Source: Candidatus Saccharimonadota bacterium
Lineage (GTDB): Bacteria > Patescibacteriota > Saccharimonadia > Saccharimonadales > Saccharimonadaceae
Assembly: GCA_017437945.1 (NCBI GenBank)
Contig: JAFRWP010000005.1
Coordinates: 1 to 64,000 of the forward strand
Direction of reading: 5' to 3'
DNA length: 64,000 nucleotides
Shown here piece after piece: positions 33,918-42,327 of this stretch (the stretch's first letter is position 1; the number at the start of each line of letters is the position of its first letter). The notes beneath the pieces are model-generated. The model had not been told where the DNA came from. It searched no databases and worked only from the letters and a program-made list of their open reading frames with translations. Position numbers and translations under genes: made by a program.

Positions 33918-34388
33918 ATGCTATTCGTTAATCTCTTGGAGGTCTGGTTTATATCGATGCTTCCGCTGCTAGAGCTGCGGGGTGCGATTCCGATTTCGCA
34001 AGCGATGGGCTTGCCGGTTTGGCCATCTTATATCGTCTGCATTCTGGGTAATCTTTTGCCGGTGCCGTTTATTTATATTTTTGCTGAGAGATTCTTGAAA
34101 TGGGGGAAAGAAAAAAAGTATGTCGGTCGCTTCTGCCAGTGGTGTCTAAAGAAAGGCTACAAAGCTGGCGATAAGCTATCAAAGAAGACGAGCGGGGCAG
34201 GGCTATTTTTCGCATTGATGCTATTTGTAGGGATTCCGCTTCCGGGAACGGGCGTCTGGACAGGCGTGTTGGCGGCTAGCATCTTAAATATGGGCTGGAA
34301 GTCGGCGACCTTGGCGTCAGGATTAGGCATAGTCTTGGCGGGGACGATTATGATGACGGCGTCGTACTTTGGATTCAATATGATATAA
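33918..34388 (+). CDS. COG2426-type small membrane exporter family protein
   Basis: 156 residues with about four membrane segments. MLPLLELRGAIPISQAMGLP near the start and FVGIPLPGTGVWTGVLAA are the family's conserved blocks. COG2426 is annotated as putative small multidrug export, without firm biochemical evidence. Monocistronic, with a strong leaderless promoter and its own terminator. Confidence 0.82.
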   Translation: MLFVNLLEVWFISMLPLLELRGAIPISQAMGLPVWPSYIVCILGNLLPVPFIYIFAERFLKWGKEKKYVGRFCQWCLKKGYKAGDKLSKKTSGAGLFFALMLFVGIPLPGTGVWTGVLAASILNMGWKSATLASGLGIVLAGTIMMTASYFGFNMI

Positions 34389-34390
34389 AA

Positions 34391-34416
34391 ATCTCCCCGG
34401 TGGGGGAGATTTTTTT
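34391..34416 (+). terminator. terminator
   Basis: ATCTCCCC/GGGGAGAT stem followed by seven T; it may also serve convergent eno. Confidence 0.92.
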
Positions 34417-34441
34417 GAAGGGAGAAAGAGATTTTTTGCGG

Positions 34442-35737
34442 TTAGTTTTTGAATGGATTATTGAGACCGAGCGTGCGGTTGGTCTCAGCGATGCGCATGA
34501 GCTCGTTGTACTTGCAGATGCGTTCGGAGCGGCTGAGAGAGCCGGTCTTGATCTGGCCAGTACCGAGACCAACGGCAAGGTGCGCGATGGTAGTATCCTC
34601 GGTCTCACCGGAACGATGTGACATGATGCAGCGGAAGCCGTTATTCTTGGCAAGTAAGACAGCGTCGATAGTTTCGGAAAGTGAGCCGATTTGGTTTGGC
34701 TTAATGAGAATAGCATTGGCAGCTTTTTCGTCGATGCCTCTCTGGAGCAGCTTGGTGTTGGTGACGAAAAGGTCATCGCCAACGATCTGGATTTTATTAC
34801 CGAAGCGTTCGGTAAGCATAGTCCAGCCACCCCAGTCGTTTTCGCCGAGGCCATCCTCGATAGAGACAACAGGGTAGTTTTCGATGATCCACTGATACCA
34901 GTTGGCGAGGTCGTTGCTGGATTTCCAGTCGCCATTGGTTTTGAGTTCGTAGTGGTCGTCTTTGGCGAATTCGGAAGCAGCGATGTCCATAGCGATACAG
35001 ATGTCGGTGCCGAGTGTATAACCAGCTTTTTCGACGGCGATTTTGATAAGTTCGAGCGGCTCATTATCGCCATCTTTGACGAATGGAGCATAGCCACCTT
35101 CGTCGCCGACCGTAGTGGCATATTTACGTTCCTTGAGGACTCCTTTTAGCGTTTGGAAAACTTCAGAGCCCATACGGACGGCCTCGGCGATGTTGCCAGC
35201 GCTGACTGGAATAATCATGTACTCTTGAAAATCAGTTGACCAATCGGCGTGGGCGCCACCATTCATGACGTTCATCATTGGCATAGGAAGGCACATATCA
35301 TCAGTAGTGCCAGCAAGATCGGCAACATATTCGTAGAAGCGGCGACCCTTGGCATGAGCGACGGCTTTGGCGGTTGCAAGAGAGACGGCCAAAATAGCGT
35401 TGGCGCCAAGATTTGACTTGTTTTCGGTGCCATCGAGATCAATCATGAGCTGATCGATTTGGCGTTGGTTGCTAGCATCATTGCCAATGAGGACGTCACT
35501 GATTTTGTTGTTGACATTCCAAACGGCTTTAAGAACGCTTTTACCGCCGTAGTTTTCTTTGTCGCCATCGCGGAGCTCGAGTGCTTCGCCTGCGCCAGTA
35601 GAAGCGCCAGATGGAACAGCGGCACGGCCAGCGTGGCCACTTTCTAGGATTACATCGGCTTCGACGGTAGGATTCCCGCGTGAGTCAAGAATTTGACGCG
35701 CGTGAATAAATTTAATATTGAAATTTTTCTCTTGCAT
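34442..35737 (-). CDS. eno: enolase
   Basis: 431 residues; dehydrates 2-phosphoglycerate to phosphoenolpyruvate. [34 protein letters not shown], the metal ligands in [22 protein letters not shown] and GDDLFVTN, and the signature [26 protein letters not shown] are all present. Fully conserved and of normal length. An AGGGAGAAAGG-type site lies before ATG 35737. Confidence 0.98.
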   Translation of the reverse strand: MQEKNFNIKFIHARQILDSRGNPTVEADVILESGHAGRAAVPSGASTGAGEALELRDGDKENYGGKSVLKAVWNVNNKISDVLIGNDASNQRQIDQLMIDLDGTENKSNLGANAILAVSLATAKAVAHAKGRRFYEYVADLAGTTDDMCLPMPMMNVMNGGAHADWSTDFQEYMIIPVSAGNIAEAVRMGSEVFQTLKGVLKERKYATTVGDEGGYAPFVKDGDNEPLELIKIAVEKAGYTLGTDICIAMDIAASEFAKDDHYELKTNGDWKSSNDLANWYQWIIENYPVVSIEDGLGENDWGGWTMLTERFGNKIQIVGDDLFVTNTKLLQRGIDEKAANAILIKPNQIGSLSETIDAVLLAKNNGFRCIMSHRSGETEDTTIAHLAVGLGTGQIKTGSLSRSERICKYNELMRIAETNRTLGLNNPFKN

Positions 35738-35879
35738 GAGTTGATGCCTTTCTCCCTTAATTCAATGTATAAAAATCTCTTAAGATAATTATATCATAAT
35801 GCTTGTGATTTTTTTGGAATTCTAATAAAATTTGTGTTATATTTAAGCTAAAGCACAATTAAGGAGGGCAATTTTAGCT

Positions 35880-36215
35880 ATGGCGACAAAAACTACCGCC
35901 AAAAAGAAAACCACTGCTTCGAAGGGTGGTAAAACAACCGTAAGCACCAAAGCAAAGAAGGCCGTAAAGAACCTTCCAGTTGGCGTTTACAAAGAAAAAA
36001 ATCCAGATAGCCACAAAGTCTCTGGCAAATATACATTCTTCTATGTATTGTTTGCTTGCACCACTTTGATTTTTGCCGGTGTTGCAACTTGGCTATTTAT
36101 CTTCTCAAGTGAACTCTTGGGTAAGTATGAATCCATCGAGACCTGCGCACGCAATCACACCAAGTGTGAAGTTCGCTACACGGGCGAAGATGAAGCCGTT
36201 GAGGAAAACAACTAA
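35880..36215 (+). CDS. small single-pass membrane protein, basic N-terminus
   Basis: 111 residues: a Lys/Thr-rich tail (residues 1-45), one membrane helix (FFYVLFACTTLIFAGVATWLF, about 60-80) and a short outer segment with a Cys pair (ETCARNHTKCEV). AAGGAGG precedes ATG 35880. It is followed 13 bases later by a large membrane protein, so the two may form a complex. Unknown function. Confidence 0.7.
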   Translation: MATKTTAKKKTTASKGGKTTVSTKAKKAVKNLPVGVYKEKNPDSHKVSGKYTFFYVLFACTTLIFAGVATWLFIFSSELLGKYESIETCARNHTKCEVRYTGEDEAVEENN

Positions 36216-36228
36216 TTTGTGATTAGAG

Positions 36229-38118
36229 ATGCTTGACGACAATAACGCCAAGGAAATGGAGGCTGCGCTTCGCGAGGAAGAAGAGCTAGATATTCCAGAT
36301 GGTATGACACCGGAAGACTGGCGAGAAATCCAAGAGGAAGCGCAGGCCGAAGAAGAGTTTATTGCCGATCGAGAAGATACGGTTAAGCCGTTGGTGTTCC
36401 AGAAAAAGAACGAAGACGGCTCCGTTAAAACAATTGATACAAGGCCTGAGACGCATTCTGTGAGTGCGTCTGATGGCGTATTAGGTTCGGGCGATTTTGA
36501 AAAAGATCTAATCGGTGAACCAATTAATAATGAAGAAGAATTAAGGAAAGAAAGCGTAACAAATATGGATGATGATCCAACAAAAACTACTGATGCCGCA
36601 GCAGAACCAGTAGATGACGCTCCTGTAGACGATTCAGGTTTAGGTGGTGATACTGAGGCCGAACCAGTCGCAACGGATTCGCCAGAAGATGCTGCACCTG
36701 CTAGCGAAGAGTCAGTTGCTGAGCCTGAGACTGCGGCGGAACCAATGTCAGCAGAGGAGACTCCTGCTGTTGATCCAATGAGAGAGGGTGTTGAAGAAGC
36801 GGCTTCTACAGATATTCCAGCAGCAACCGATACGCCAACCCCAATTCCTGGCGGTATGCCAACGTCCCCAGTGACGACCGATACGCCAGCTCCAGCGGCG
36901 AAACCAGTTGTTCCAAAGAAGAAAAAGAAATTTGGTCTTATTCTAGGTGTCTTAGCATTCCTCCTCGTAGTAGGTGGTGGCGTAGCAGCCTTCTTGTTCT
37001 ACAATGCGCATGAAGCGCCGGAACAGCAGGTTAAGGATGCTGTTTCGAACGTATTTAATGCTAAGACCGCTGGCGCTACGAAAGTGAGCGCACTTGAAAG
37101 TGGTAAATTGCCATTTATCGGCATGAGGGCACAAAGTAAATCAGAGCAATTCGGTGAAATGGATTTGTCATTTGATTTCGCTCTCAAAGGCACTGGAACT
37201 TTCTATACGAAGATTTCTGGTCTTGATAAAGTCGTAGATACTTTGAAGGAAGGTTTCCTTGATGCAACTGAAGACTCTAAAGCTTTGGAGAAAGTTATCA
37301 ATGTGGTCATGGAGCCTATCGATAATAAATGGATTGCCATCAACTTCGATGACGAAGAGATGAAAGCAACGGTAAGCTGCATGAGCGAAAGCATCAATGG
37401 TTTGCTTTCGGAAGGCTTCCGCAAGAAAGCTGGCGCGGCATTCGATAAATATCCGTTTGTGAAGTACAAGAAGGATTCAAAAGTCGAAACGCGTGATGGC
37501 CTCAACTACTATGAAGTTGAAATCGACGAAGAAATGGGGAAGAAGTTCTCTGAAGAATTGAAAGATACTGATGAGCTCAAAGCCTTCGAGAAATGCTCCA
37601 CGAGCTTTACCGGTGGTAGTAGCATGATTAAGACGAGTGCTAGACTTAGCACCGCTACTGAGCTAGATGATGACGAATACGAATTTGAATACGAAGAAGA
37701 GGATGAAGATTTCGATGTTGTCACGCTTGGCGACAAGGTAGAGGATCGCATCCAATCCATCAAGTTCGGTATTACGAACTGGAATCATGAACTTCAGGCA
37801 ATTGAGGTTGTCTCCGGTGACGATAAGACTGGTAAAGAAACCGTCAATATCAGCTTCAAGGCTATCTCCGAGAGCGATGTGAAAGATGCTCAATCGATTG
37901 AGGATATCGTCAAAGGTATTACGGAAAACATTCCAAAGGTCTTAGGCGAATATGCCTGCGACCGCTTAAAGGAAGAAATCGGTAACGAAGAGTTTGATAA
38001 GCAGTACGACTCAAGACAAGAATGTGTCGAATCGATTAAAGATCAGTATGGTGAAGAGTTTGATGTCTCTAATCTACTTGGTGGAATGACGACTACTTCG
38101 CTTCGTACAAGAATCTAA
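36229..38118 (+). CDS. large acidic single-pass membrane protein
   Basis: 629 residues. Residues 1-225 are acidic and Pro/Ala/Thr-rich (cytoplasmic, probably disordered). A KKKKKFG stop precedes one membrane helix (about 233-255). The outer 370 residues have paired cysteines (VSCMSE, EKCSTSF, YACDRL, QECVES) and an acidic insert (EYEFEYEEEDEDFD). The fold is not recognised; similar designs occur for lipoprotein-like solute or peptidoglycan-binding proteins. It follows the small membrane gene by 13 bases and ends at a strong terminator. Confidence 0.65.
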   Translation: MLDDNNAKEMEAALREEEELDIPDGMTPEDWREIQEEAQAEEEFIADREDTVKPLVFQKKNEDGSVKTIDTRPETHSVSASDGVLGSGDFEKDLIGEPINNEEELRKESVTNMDDDPTKTTDAAAEPVDDAPVDDSGLGGDTEAEPVATDSPEDAAPASEESVAEPETAAEPMSAEETPAVDPMREGVEEAASTDIPAATDTPTPIPGGMPTSPVTTDTPAPAAKPVVPKKKKKFGLILGVLAFLLVVGGGVAAFLFYNAHEAPEQQVKDAVSNVFNAKTAGATKVSALESGKLPFIGMRAQSKSEQFGEMDLSFDFALKGTGTFYTKISGLDKVVDTLKEGFLDATEDSKALEKVINVVMEPIDNKWIAINFDDEEMKATVSCMSESINGLLSEGFRKKAGAAFDKYPFVKYKKDSKVETRDGLNYYEVEIDEEMGKKFSEELKDTDELKAFEKCSTSFTGGSSMIKTSARLSTATELDDDEYEFEYEEEDEDFDVVTLGDKVEDRIQSIKFGITNWNHELQAIEVVSGDDKTGKETVNISFKAISESDVKDAQSIEDIVKGITENIPKVLGEYACDRLKEEIGNEEFDKQYDSRQECVESIKDQYGEEFDVSNLLGGMTTTSLRTRI

Positions 38119-38130
38119 TTGATAATTAAA

Positions 38131-38160
38131 AGACCACTCGGAGACGGGTGGTCTTTTTTT
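38131..38160 (+). terminator. terminator
   Basis: AGACCACTC/GGGTGGTCT stem followed by seven T. Confidence 0.9.
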
Positions 38161-38166
38161 GTGCGG

Positions 38167-38172
38167 TATAAT
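38167..38172 (+). promoter_or_regulatory. -10 box, leaderless start of uvrC
   Basis: TATAAT six bases before ATG 38179; it lies only seven bases after the preceding terminator. Confidence 0.7.
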
Positions 38173-38178
38173 ATACTT

Positions 38179-39468
38179 ATGGCAACCGTATCTCTAACGG
38201 AACGACAGAAAGAGAAATTGAAACAACTCCCGAAAGAACCAGGAGTGTATTTTCATAAGAACCGCGAAGGCGAAGTGATATATGTGGGCAAGGCAGCGAT
38301 TCTGCGTAACCGCGTAAGGCAATATTTTCAGTCACCAGAGCGTAAAGATGCGAAGACGCGGGCGCTGGTAGCGGAAATATACGACACGGATTGGATTACG
38401 GTTGATACAGAGATGGATGCGTTGTTTCTCGAGAGCGAGATGATTAAGCGCTACATGCCGAAGTGGAATATCCTGTTGCGCGACGATAAGTCGGTGACCT
38501 ATGTGCGCATTGATATGAAGTCAGAAGTGCCATATGTGTCGATGACGCGCAATCCGGAGGATGATGGAGCGGAGTACTTTGGACCTTATTATGGTAAGGC
38601 GCCAATCGCAACAGCGCTGAGGATTTTGCGTCGAATTTTCCCATATTATGATAAGCCGTACAATGGTCGAAAGACATTAAACACAGATTTAGGTCTAACG
38701 CCAGGGATTGAGGTGGGAAAAACTACGCCGAAAGATTACAAAGCAAGCTTGCGCCGAATGATTAGCTACCTAAAGGGGAATCGCAAGAAGTTGATTCGTG
38801 AGCTGGAGAAGCAGATGTACGAAGCGTCGGCCAAGGGTGAGTATGAAAAAGCGGCAGAATATCGCAATCAGTATTTCGGACTGAAAGGAATTGGCACCAA
38901 GATTGTCTTTTCGGATAAGGAGTTCTTGGACATCTCGTCTGATCAAGCGCTGGGTGAGCTAATGGATATGTTGGGCTTAGAAAAGCCGCCAGTACGAATT
39001 GAAGGATATGATATTAGTCATCAGTCGGGTAAGAATGTGACCGGTTCGATGGTATGCTTCATTAATGGCACGGCGGACCGAACAAAATATCGTCGGTTTA
39101 AACTACATAAGCAGCAAAATAATGATCCGGAAAGTATGCGCGAGATTATAACGCGAAGGTTACACCATCTCAGCGATTGGGGAAGACCAGATTTGATTAT
39201 TTTGGATGGTTCGGTAGGACAAGTTTCGGCAATTCGTGAGATAGTTGGAGCGGAAAAGATTCCAGTGATTGGGCGCGACAAGAGTGGCGATCATAGTAAA
39301 AACGCGCGCGTACGGATTGTGATTCCAAAAGGCACAGAGGATTACGAGATGGTCGAATTGATGCCAGATAGCCATATTGCGAAGCTGATTGCGCGAATTG
39401 ATGAAGAGAGCCATCGCTTTGCGATTCAGTACCATACTTTATTAAAGCGGAAAGATGCGTTAAAATAA
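38179..39468 (+). CDS. uvrC: UvrC-type excinuclease, C-terminally short
   Basis: 429 residues from the leaderless ATG 38179; typical UvrC has about 600. The GIY-YIG nuclease (PGVYFHKNREGEVIYVGKA), a UVR helix pair (YEASAKGEYEKAAEYRNQY) and the RNase H-like nuclease (EGYDISHQSGKNVTGSMV, LIILDGSVGQVSA) are present, so both incision centres seem to remain. The Cys cluster after the GIY-YIG domain and the C-terminal tandem helix-hairpin-helix are absent. It should still cut damaged DNA with UvrAB, with altered DNA binding. Confidence 0.9.
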   Translation: MATVSLTERQKEKLKQLPKEPGVYFHKNREGEVIYVGKAAILRNRVRQYFQSPERKDAKTRALVAEIYDTDWITVDTEMDALFLESEMIKRYMPKWNILLRDDKSVTYVRIDMKSEVPYVSMTRNPEDDGAEYFGPYYGKAPIATALRILRRIFPYYDKPYNGRKTLNTDLGLTPGIEVGKTTPKDYKASLRRMISYLKGNRKKLIRELEKQMYEASAKGEYEKAAEYRNQYFGLKGIGTKIVFSDKEFLDISSDQALGELMDMLGLEKPPVRIEGYDISHQSGKNVTGSMVCFINGTADRTKYRRFKLHKQQNNDPESMREIITRRLHHLSDWGRPDLIILDGSVGQVSAIREIVGAEKIPVIGRDKSGDHSKNARVRIVIPKGTEDYEMVELMPDSHIAKLIARIDEESHRFAIQYHTLLKRKDALK

Positions 39469-39478
39469 GTTACTAGTT

Positions 39479-39856
39479 ATGATTAAAAAACAACTCTCGA
39501 CATTCGTAATCAGGTGGCTAATATCGACCGTTGCGATGTATATCTGTCTGAATATGTTCGGCCAGTTTGCGGAAGGCGCAGAAGGGATGCGTTCGTCTTT
39601 TTGGTTATACGTAGCGGCGGGTTTGGTTTTTTCGTTGGTTAACTCAGTAGTAAAGCCGATTGCAACGATCTTTTCGTTGCCGCTTTTGTTCTTAACGCTA
39701 GGCGTGTTTACGATTATCTTAAACGCGGCGATGGTTGCTTTGACGGTATTATTCTTGCCGGATGTATCAATGGGCTTTTGGGGCGCAATTGGCAGCTGTT
39801 TGGTAATTTCCGTCATAAACTTCCTTGTCAATTTAGCGGTGCCTGATGTAAAATAG
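39479..39856 (+). CDS. phage-holin-4_2-superfamily-like membrane protein
   Basis: 125 residues, four hydrophobic segments. LVFSLVNSVVKPIATIFSLPL and the following LGVFTIILNAAMV are typical of the PF04020 family of small bacterial membrane proteins (named after holins, but chromosomal and of unknown role). It follows uvrC by ten bases. The start has no strong Shine-Dalgarno; a TAAAAT box at 39461-39466 is 12 bases upstream. Confidence 0.75.
   Translation: MIKKQLSTFVIRWLISTVAMYICLNMFGQFAEGAEGMRSSFWLYVAAGLVFSLVNSVVKPIATIFSLPLLFLTLGVFTIILNAAMVALTVLFLPDVSMGFWGAIGSCLVISVINFLVNLAVPDVK
39849..39854 (+). promoter_or_regulatory. -10 box of secG
   Basis: TAAAAT seven bases before ATG 39862, inside the end of the previous gene. 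Confidence 0.55.
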
Positions 39857-39861
39857 TATCC

Positions 39862-40086
39862 ATGGAACTAGGTGTTGTATTAACTATTACTACTTTCGTA
39901 TCGGCAATTTTGTTGATTCTATTAATCTTATTGCAGCAACGCGGCGCATCTCTCGGTGCTGGGTTTGGTGGTTCTGGCGAGCTCAATATTGAGCGCCGTG
40001 GTCTAGAGAAATCTCTCTATAATGCCACTATCGTGATGGCATTCATCTTCGCTGCATCGATTCTAGCAATCTTAATCGTTGGATAA
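39862..40086 (+). CDS. secG: preprotein translocase subunit SecG
   Basis: 74 residues, two membrane helices joined by LQQRGASLGAGFGGSG, the SecG signature loop. It is a small accessory subunit of the SecYEG channel through which the many signal-peptide proteins here would leave the cell. It abuts the next gene (stop TAA then ATG), which is an extracellular solute-binding-like protein. Confidence 0.93.
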   Translation: MELGVVLTITTFVSAILLILLILLQQRGASLGAGFGGSGELNIERRGLEKSLYNATIVMAFIFAASILAILIVG

Positions 40087-41874
40087 ATGAAACTACAATT
40101 TGAAAAGAGTGGGCAGATCAAAAAAAGGCGGAAGAGTTTTTCGACCCGCTGGAATGAATTCCTAGATAAGACAGGAAAGCATTTTTCGATGCTTTTCGTG
40201 GGGCGCCTACAGAATGCGCGGGAAGTGCGTTTATGGATCGCAGAATGGGTTTTATTGGTCGCAGTAGTGTTCATATTTGCTTTAGTGCAGATTTTCTGGT
40301 ATAGCGACGCCTACGAGACCGACGTCTTCGTGGCTGGCGGTGGTTTTAGTGAAGCTACGCTAGGCAAAGTTAACTCGATGAACCCGCTGTATGCGGCGAC
40401 TAGCTCGGAAAAGACTTTGGCGAAGTTGATGTTCGCGAACTTGGTTTCGCCGGATGTATCGGGTCACATGAAGGGCGAGCTCGCAAAGACGATCGAGATG
40501 GATAAGACGGGTAAGATTTGGAAAGTTACTTTACGCGACGGTTTAGTTTGGTCGGATGGCGAACCAATTACGGCAGATGACATTGTTTACACGGTTAACT
40601 TAATTACCGATACGACGGCCAAGACGACGATTTCGGTAGATTTTTCGCACGTAAAGCTAGAAAAGATTGATGATAAAACGGTGCAGTTTACTTTGCCGTC
40701 AACTTACATCGATTTTGCAGATAGCTTGGAGTTTCCATTAGTGCCATCACACGTACTAAAGGATATTAGTCCGGCATTGGTATATGAGAGTGACTATTCG
40801 AGAAATCCGGTCAGCTCTGGTCCGTTCGTGTTGAATGCATTGCAGGCTAGCACGGCGACTGAATCAAGTATGCAGACGATTTATTTGAACCGCAACGAGA
40901 ACTATTTCTTGGCAGATACGATGTTGGCTTCCTTCACACTGAAGACTTATGAGAACATCAATGATATCGTTGACGCTCTACGCGCGTCCGACGTGACTGC
41001 GACCGCAGAATTGGGGGCAGAGAGCATGAATAATCTGCCAGTTTCGATTGGTAGGCGCTCGAGCGTCGTGAATGGTGGTGTGTACGCGTTTTTGAATACC
41101 GAGACGGACCACCTGAAGAATATCAAGGTGCGTCAAGCTATTCAGGCCGGCGTTGATATGGCAGTAGTGCGCGATGGTATTGATGATTTGTTGGCGCTAG
41201 ATTATCCGATTCTCGAAGATCAAGAGAGTGATTTGGAATACCCGGAAATAGTTAAATATGATTTGGAGGCAGCGAAAAAGCTGCTCGAAGAGGCGAAATA
41301 CACCTATGAGAACGATAAGCTAAAGACGGCTGAGGGGGAAGAGGTGCAGATTACAATTGCCGTTGCAAAAAGGGATATGATTACCGGTGTTGCTGAGAGG
41401 TTTGCAGGGGAGCTAAAGAAGCTGGGCTTTGAGGTGATTCTGAGTATCTTTGATGAATCGTTGGTGTCGGAAGACTTCTTTGCGACCGTAGTACGCCCAC
41501 GCGATTTCGATATTTTGATATATGAGATTGATTTGGGCGTAAGTGCGGATCCGTTCGTATATTACAGCTCCACACAGGCCTCAGAAGCGGGCTGGAACTT
41601 CAGTAACTATAAGAATGGCTTAGCCGACGATGCATTGCTGTCTGCGCATACTACGACAGATAAACAGCTACGTAAGACTAAGTACGAGTCGTTCCTGAAG
41701 TATTGGATGAATGATGTGCCGGCAATTGGTATCTATCGATCAACATTGAACTATTATTTTATTCAGAACCGTCAGATTTATTCTGAGGATATGCGACTAA
41801 CGGATAAGTTGGATCGTTTTGCGGATGTGCGTTATTGGGCGAGCGAACGCAAGCCGGTCAATATGACGCCATAG
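40087..41874 (+). CDS. membrane-anchored oligopeptide-binding-like protein (SBP_bac_5)
   Basis: 595 residues. A basic start and a membrane helix at about 52-75 anchor it. The outer domain carries the family-5 extracellular solute-binding pattern: LAKTIEMDKTGKIWKVTLRDGLVWSDGEPITADDIVYTV (by position about 135-175) and the C-terminal SADPFVYYSS. Such proteins deliver peptides to ABC importers, useful for a host-dependent cell. No permease or ATPase genes accompany it. It starts immediately after the secG stop. Confidence 0.88.
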   Translation: MKLQFEKSGQIKKRRKSFSTRWNEFLDKTGKHFSMLFVGRLQNAREVRLWIAEWVLLVAVVFIFALVQIFWYSDAYETDVFVAGGGFSEATLGKVNSMNPLYAATSSEKTLAKLMFANLVSPDVSGHMKGELAKTIEMDKTGKIWKVTLRDGLVWSDGEPITADDIVYTVNLITDTTAKTTISVDFSHVKLEKIDDKTVQFTLPSTYIDFADSLEFPLVPSHVLKDISPALVYESDYSRNPVSSGPFVLNALQASTATESSMQTIYLNRNENYFLADTMLASFTLKTYENINDIVDALRASDVTATAELGAESMNNLPVSIGRRSSVVNGGVYAFLNTETDHLKNIKVRQAIQAGVDMAVVRDGIDDLLALDYPILEDQESDLEYPEIVKYDLEAAKKLLEEAKYTYENDKLKTAEGEEVQITIAVAKRDMITGVAERFAGELKKLGFEVILSIFDESLVSEDFFATVVRPRDFDILIYEIDLGVSADPFVYYSSTQASEAGWNFSNYKNGLADDALLSAHTTTDKQLRKTKYESFLKYWMNDVPAIGIYRSTLNYYFIQNRQIYSEDMRLTDKLDRFADVRYWASERKPVNMTP

Positions 41875-41880
41875 TAGCAT

Positions 41881-41909
41881 TTTACAAATGTGGGGAAGTG
41901 TGATAAGAT
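41881..41909 (+). promoter_or_regulatory. promoter of tRNA-Leu(GAG)
   Basis: TTTACA (41881-41886), 17-base spacer, TAAGAT (41904-41909), ten bases before the mature tRNA 5' end. Confidence 0.65.
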
Positions 41910-41919
41910 AACCTTACCT

Positions 41920-42010
41920 GCGCCCGTGGTGGAATTGGTAGACACGCTAGCTTGAGGTGCTAGTGGCTATTCAAACGGCTGTGCTAGTTCGAGTCTAGTC
42001 GGGCGCACCA
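41920..42010 (+). tRNA. tRNA-Leu (anticodon GAG)
   Basis: 91 bases with encoded CCA. Acceptor GCGCCCG/CGGGCGC, anticodon loop TTGAGGT (GAG, reads CUC/CUU), long variable arm, T-loop TTCGAGT, D-loop with GG. A small terminator (CGCCC-ATTC-GGGC, T-run) follows at about 42028-42048. The acceptor 3' strand, CCA and terminator are repeated downstream. Confidence 0.97.
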
Positions 42011-42230
42011 TTAATTGAAGTTAAAATCGCCCATTCGGGCATTTTTTCTTGCCATTGCTCGGTCAATAACCGCGCAAGACAAGAAGAAAATACCCGCTTG
42101 AACGATTTTATCCTTCAATTAATTGAATGATATTATTCTCGGGTGCTTTTTCTTTCAGAAAAAGATGGGCGGGCGCACCATTAATTGAAGTTAAAATCGC
42201 CCATTCGGGCATTTTTTCTTGCCATTGCTC
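42000..42230 (+). repeat. 61-base direct repeat of tRNA-Leu(GAG) 3' end plus terminator, with inner inverted copy
   Basis: 42000-42060 and 42170-42230 are identical over 61 bases, covering the acceptor 3' strand, ACCA and about 50 bases of trailer with a small terminator. Between them, 42073-42117 is an imperfect reverse complement of the trailer, and 42115-42157 is a further degenerate direct copy. The first trailer and the inverted copy could fold into a long hairpin. The rest of the gap to the adhesin gene, 42231-42327, holds a TATAAT (42282 region) and a GAGAGG ribosome-binding site. Confidence 0.88.
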
Positions 42231-42327
42231 TAGGTAAATAGGGATGAAATCGCTTGTATTTAATCCAAGAAGAGGCTATAATATTTCCATAAGCTTTATA
42301 GGTCGCAATAAGAGAGGTATTTTTTAA

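Noticed and set aside
34691-35149. 152-codon ORF antisense to enolase
   Set aside because: The opposite strand is a fully conserved enolase; the ORF is a shadow.
35795-35825. 8-codon ORF before the 35880 gene as a leader peptide
   Set aside because: Its ATG nearly touches the -10-like sequence and there is no terminator or regulatory codon cluster.
39479-39856. Holin-like gene as evidence of a prophage
   Set aside because: The PF04020 family is widespread on bacterial chromosomes and no other phage gene is nearby.
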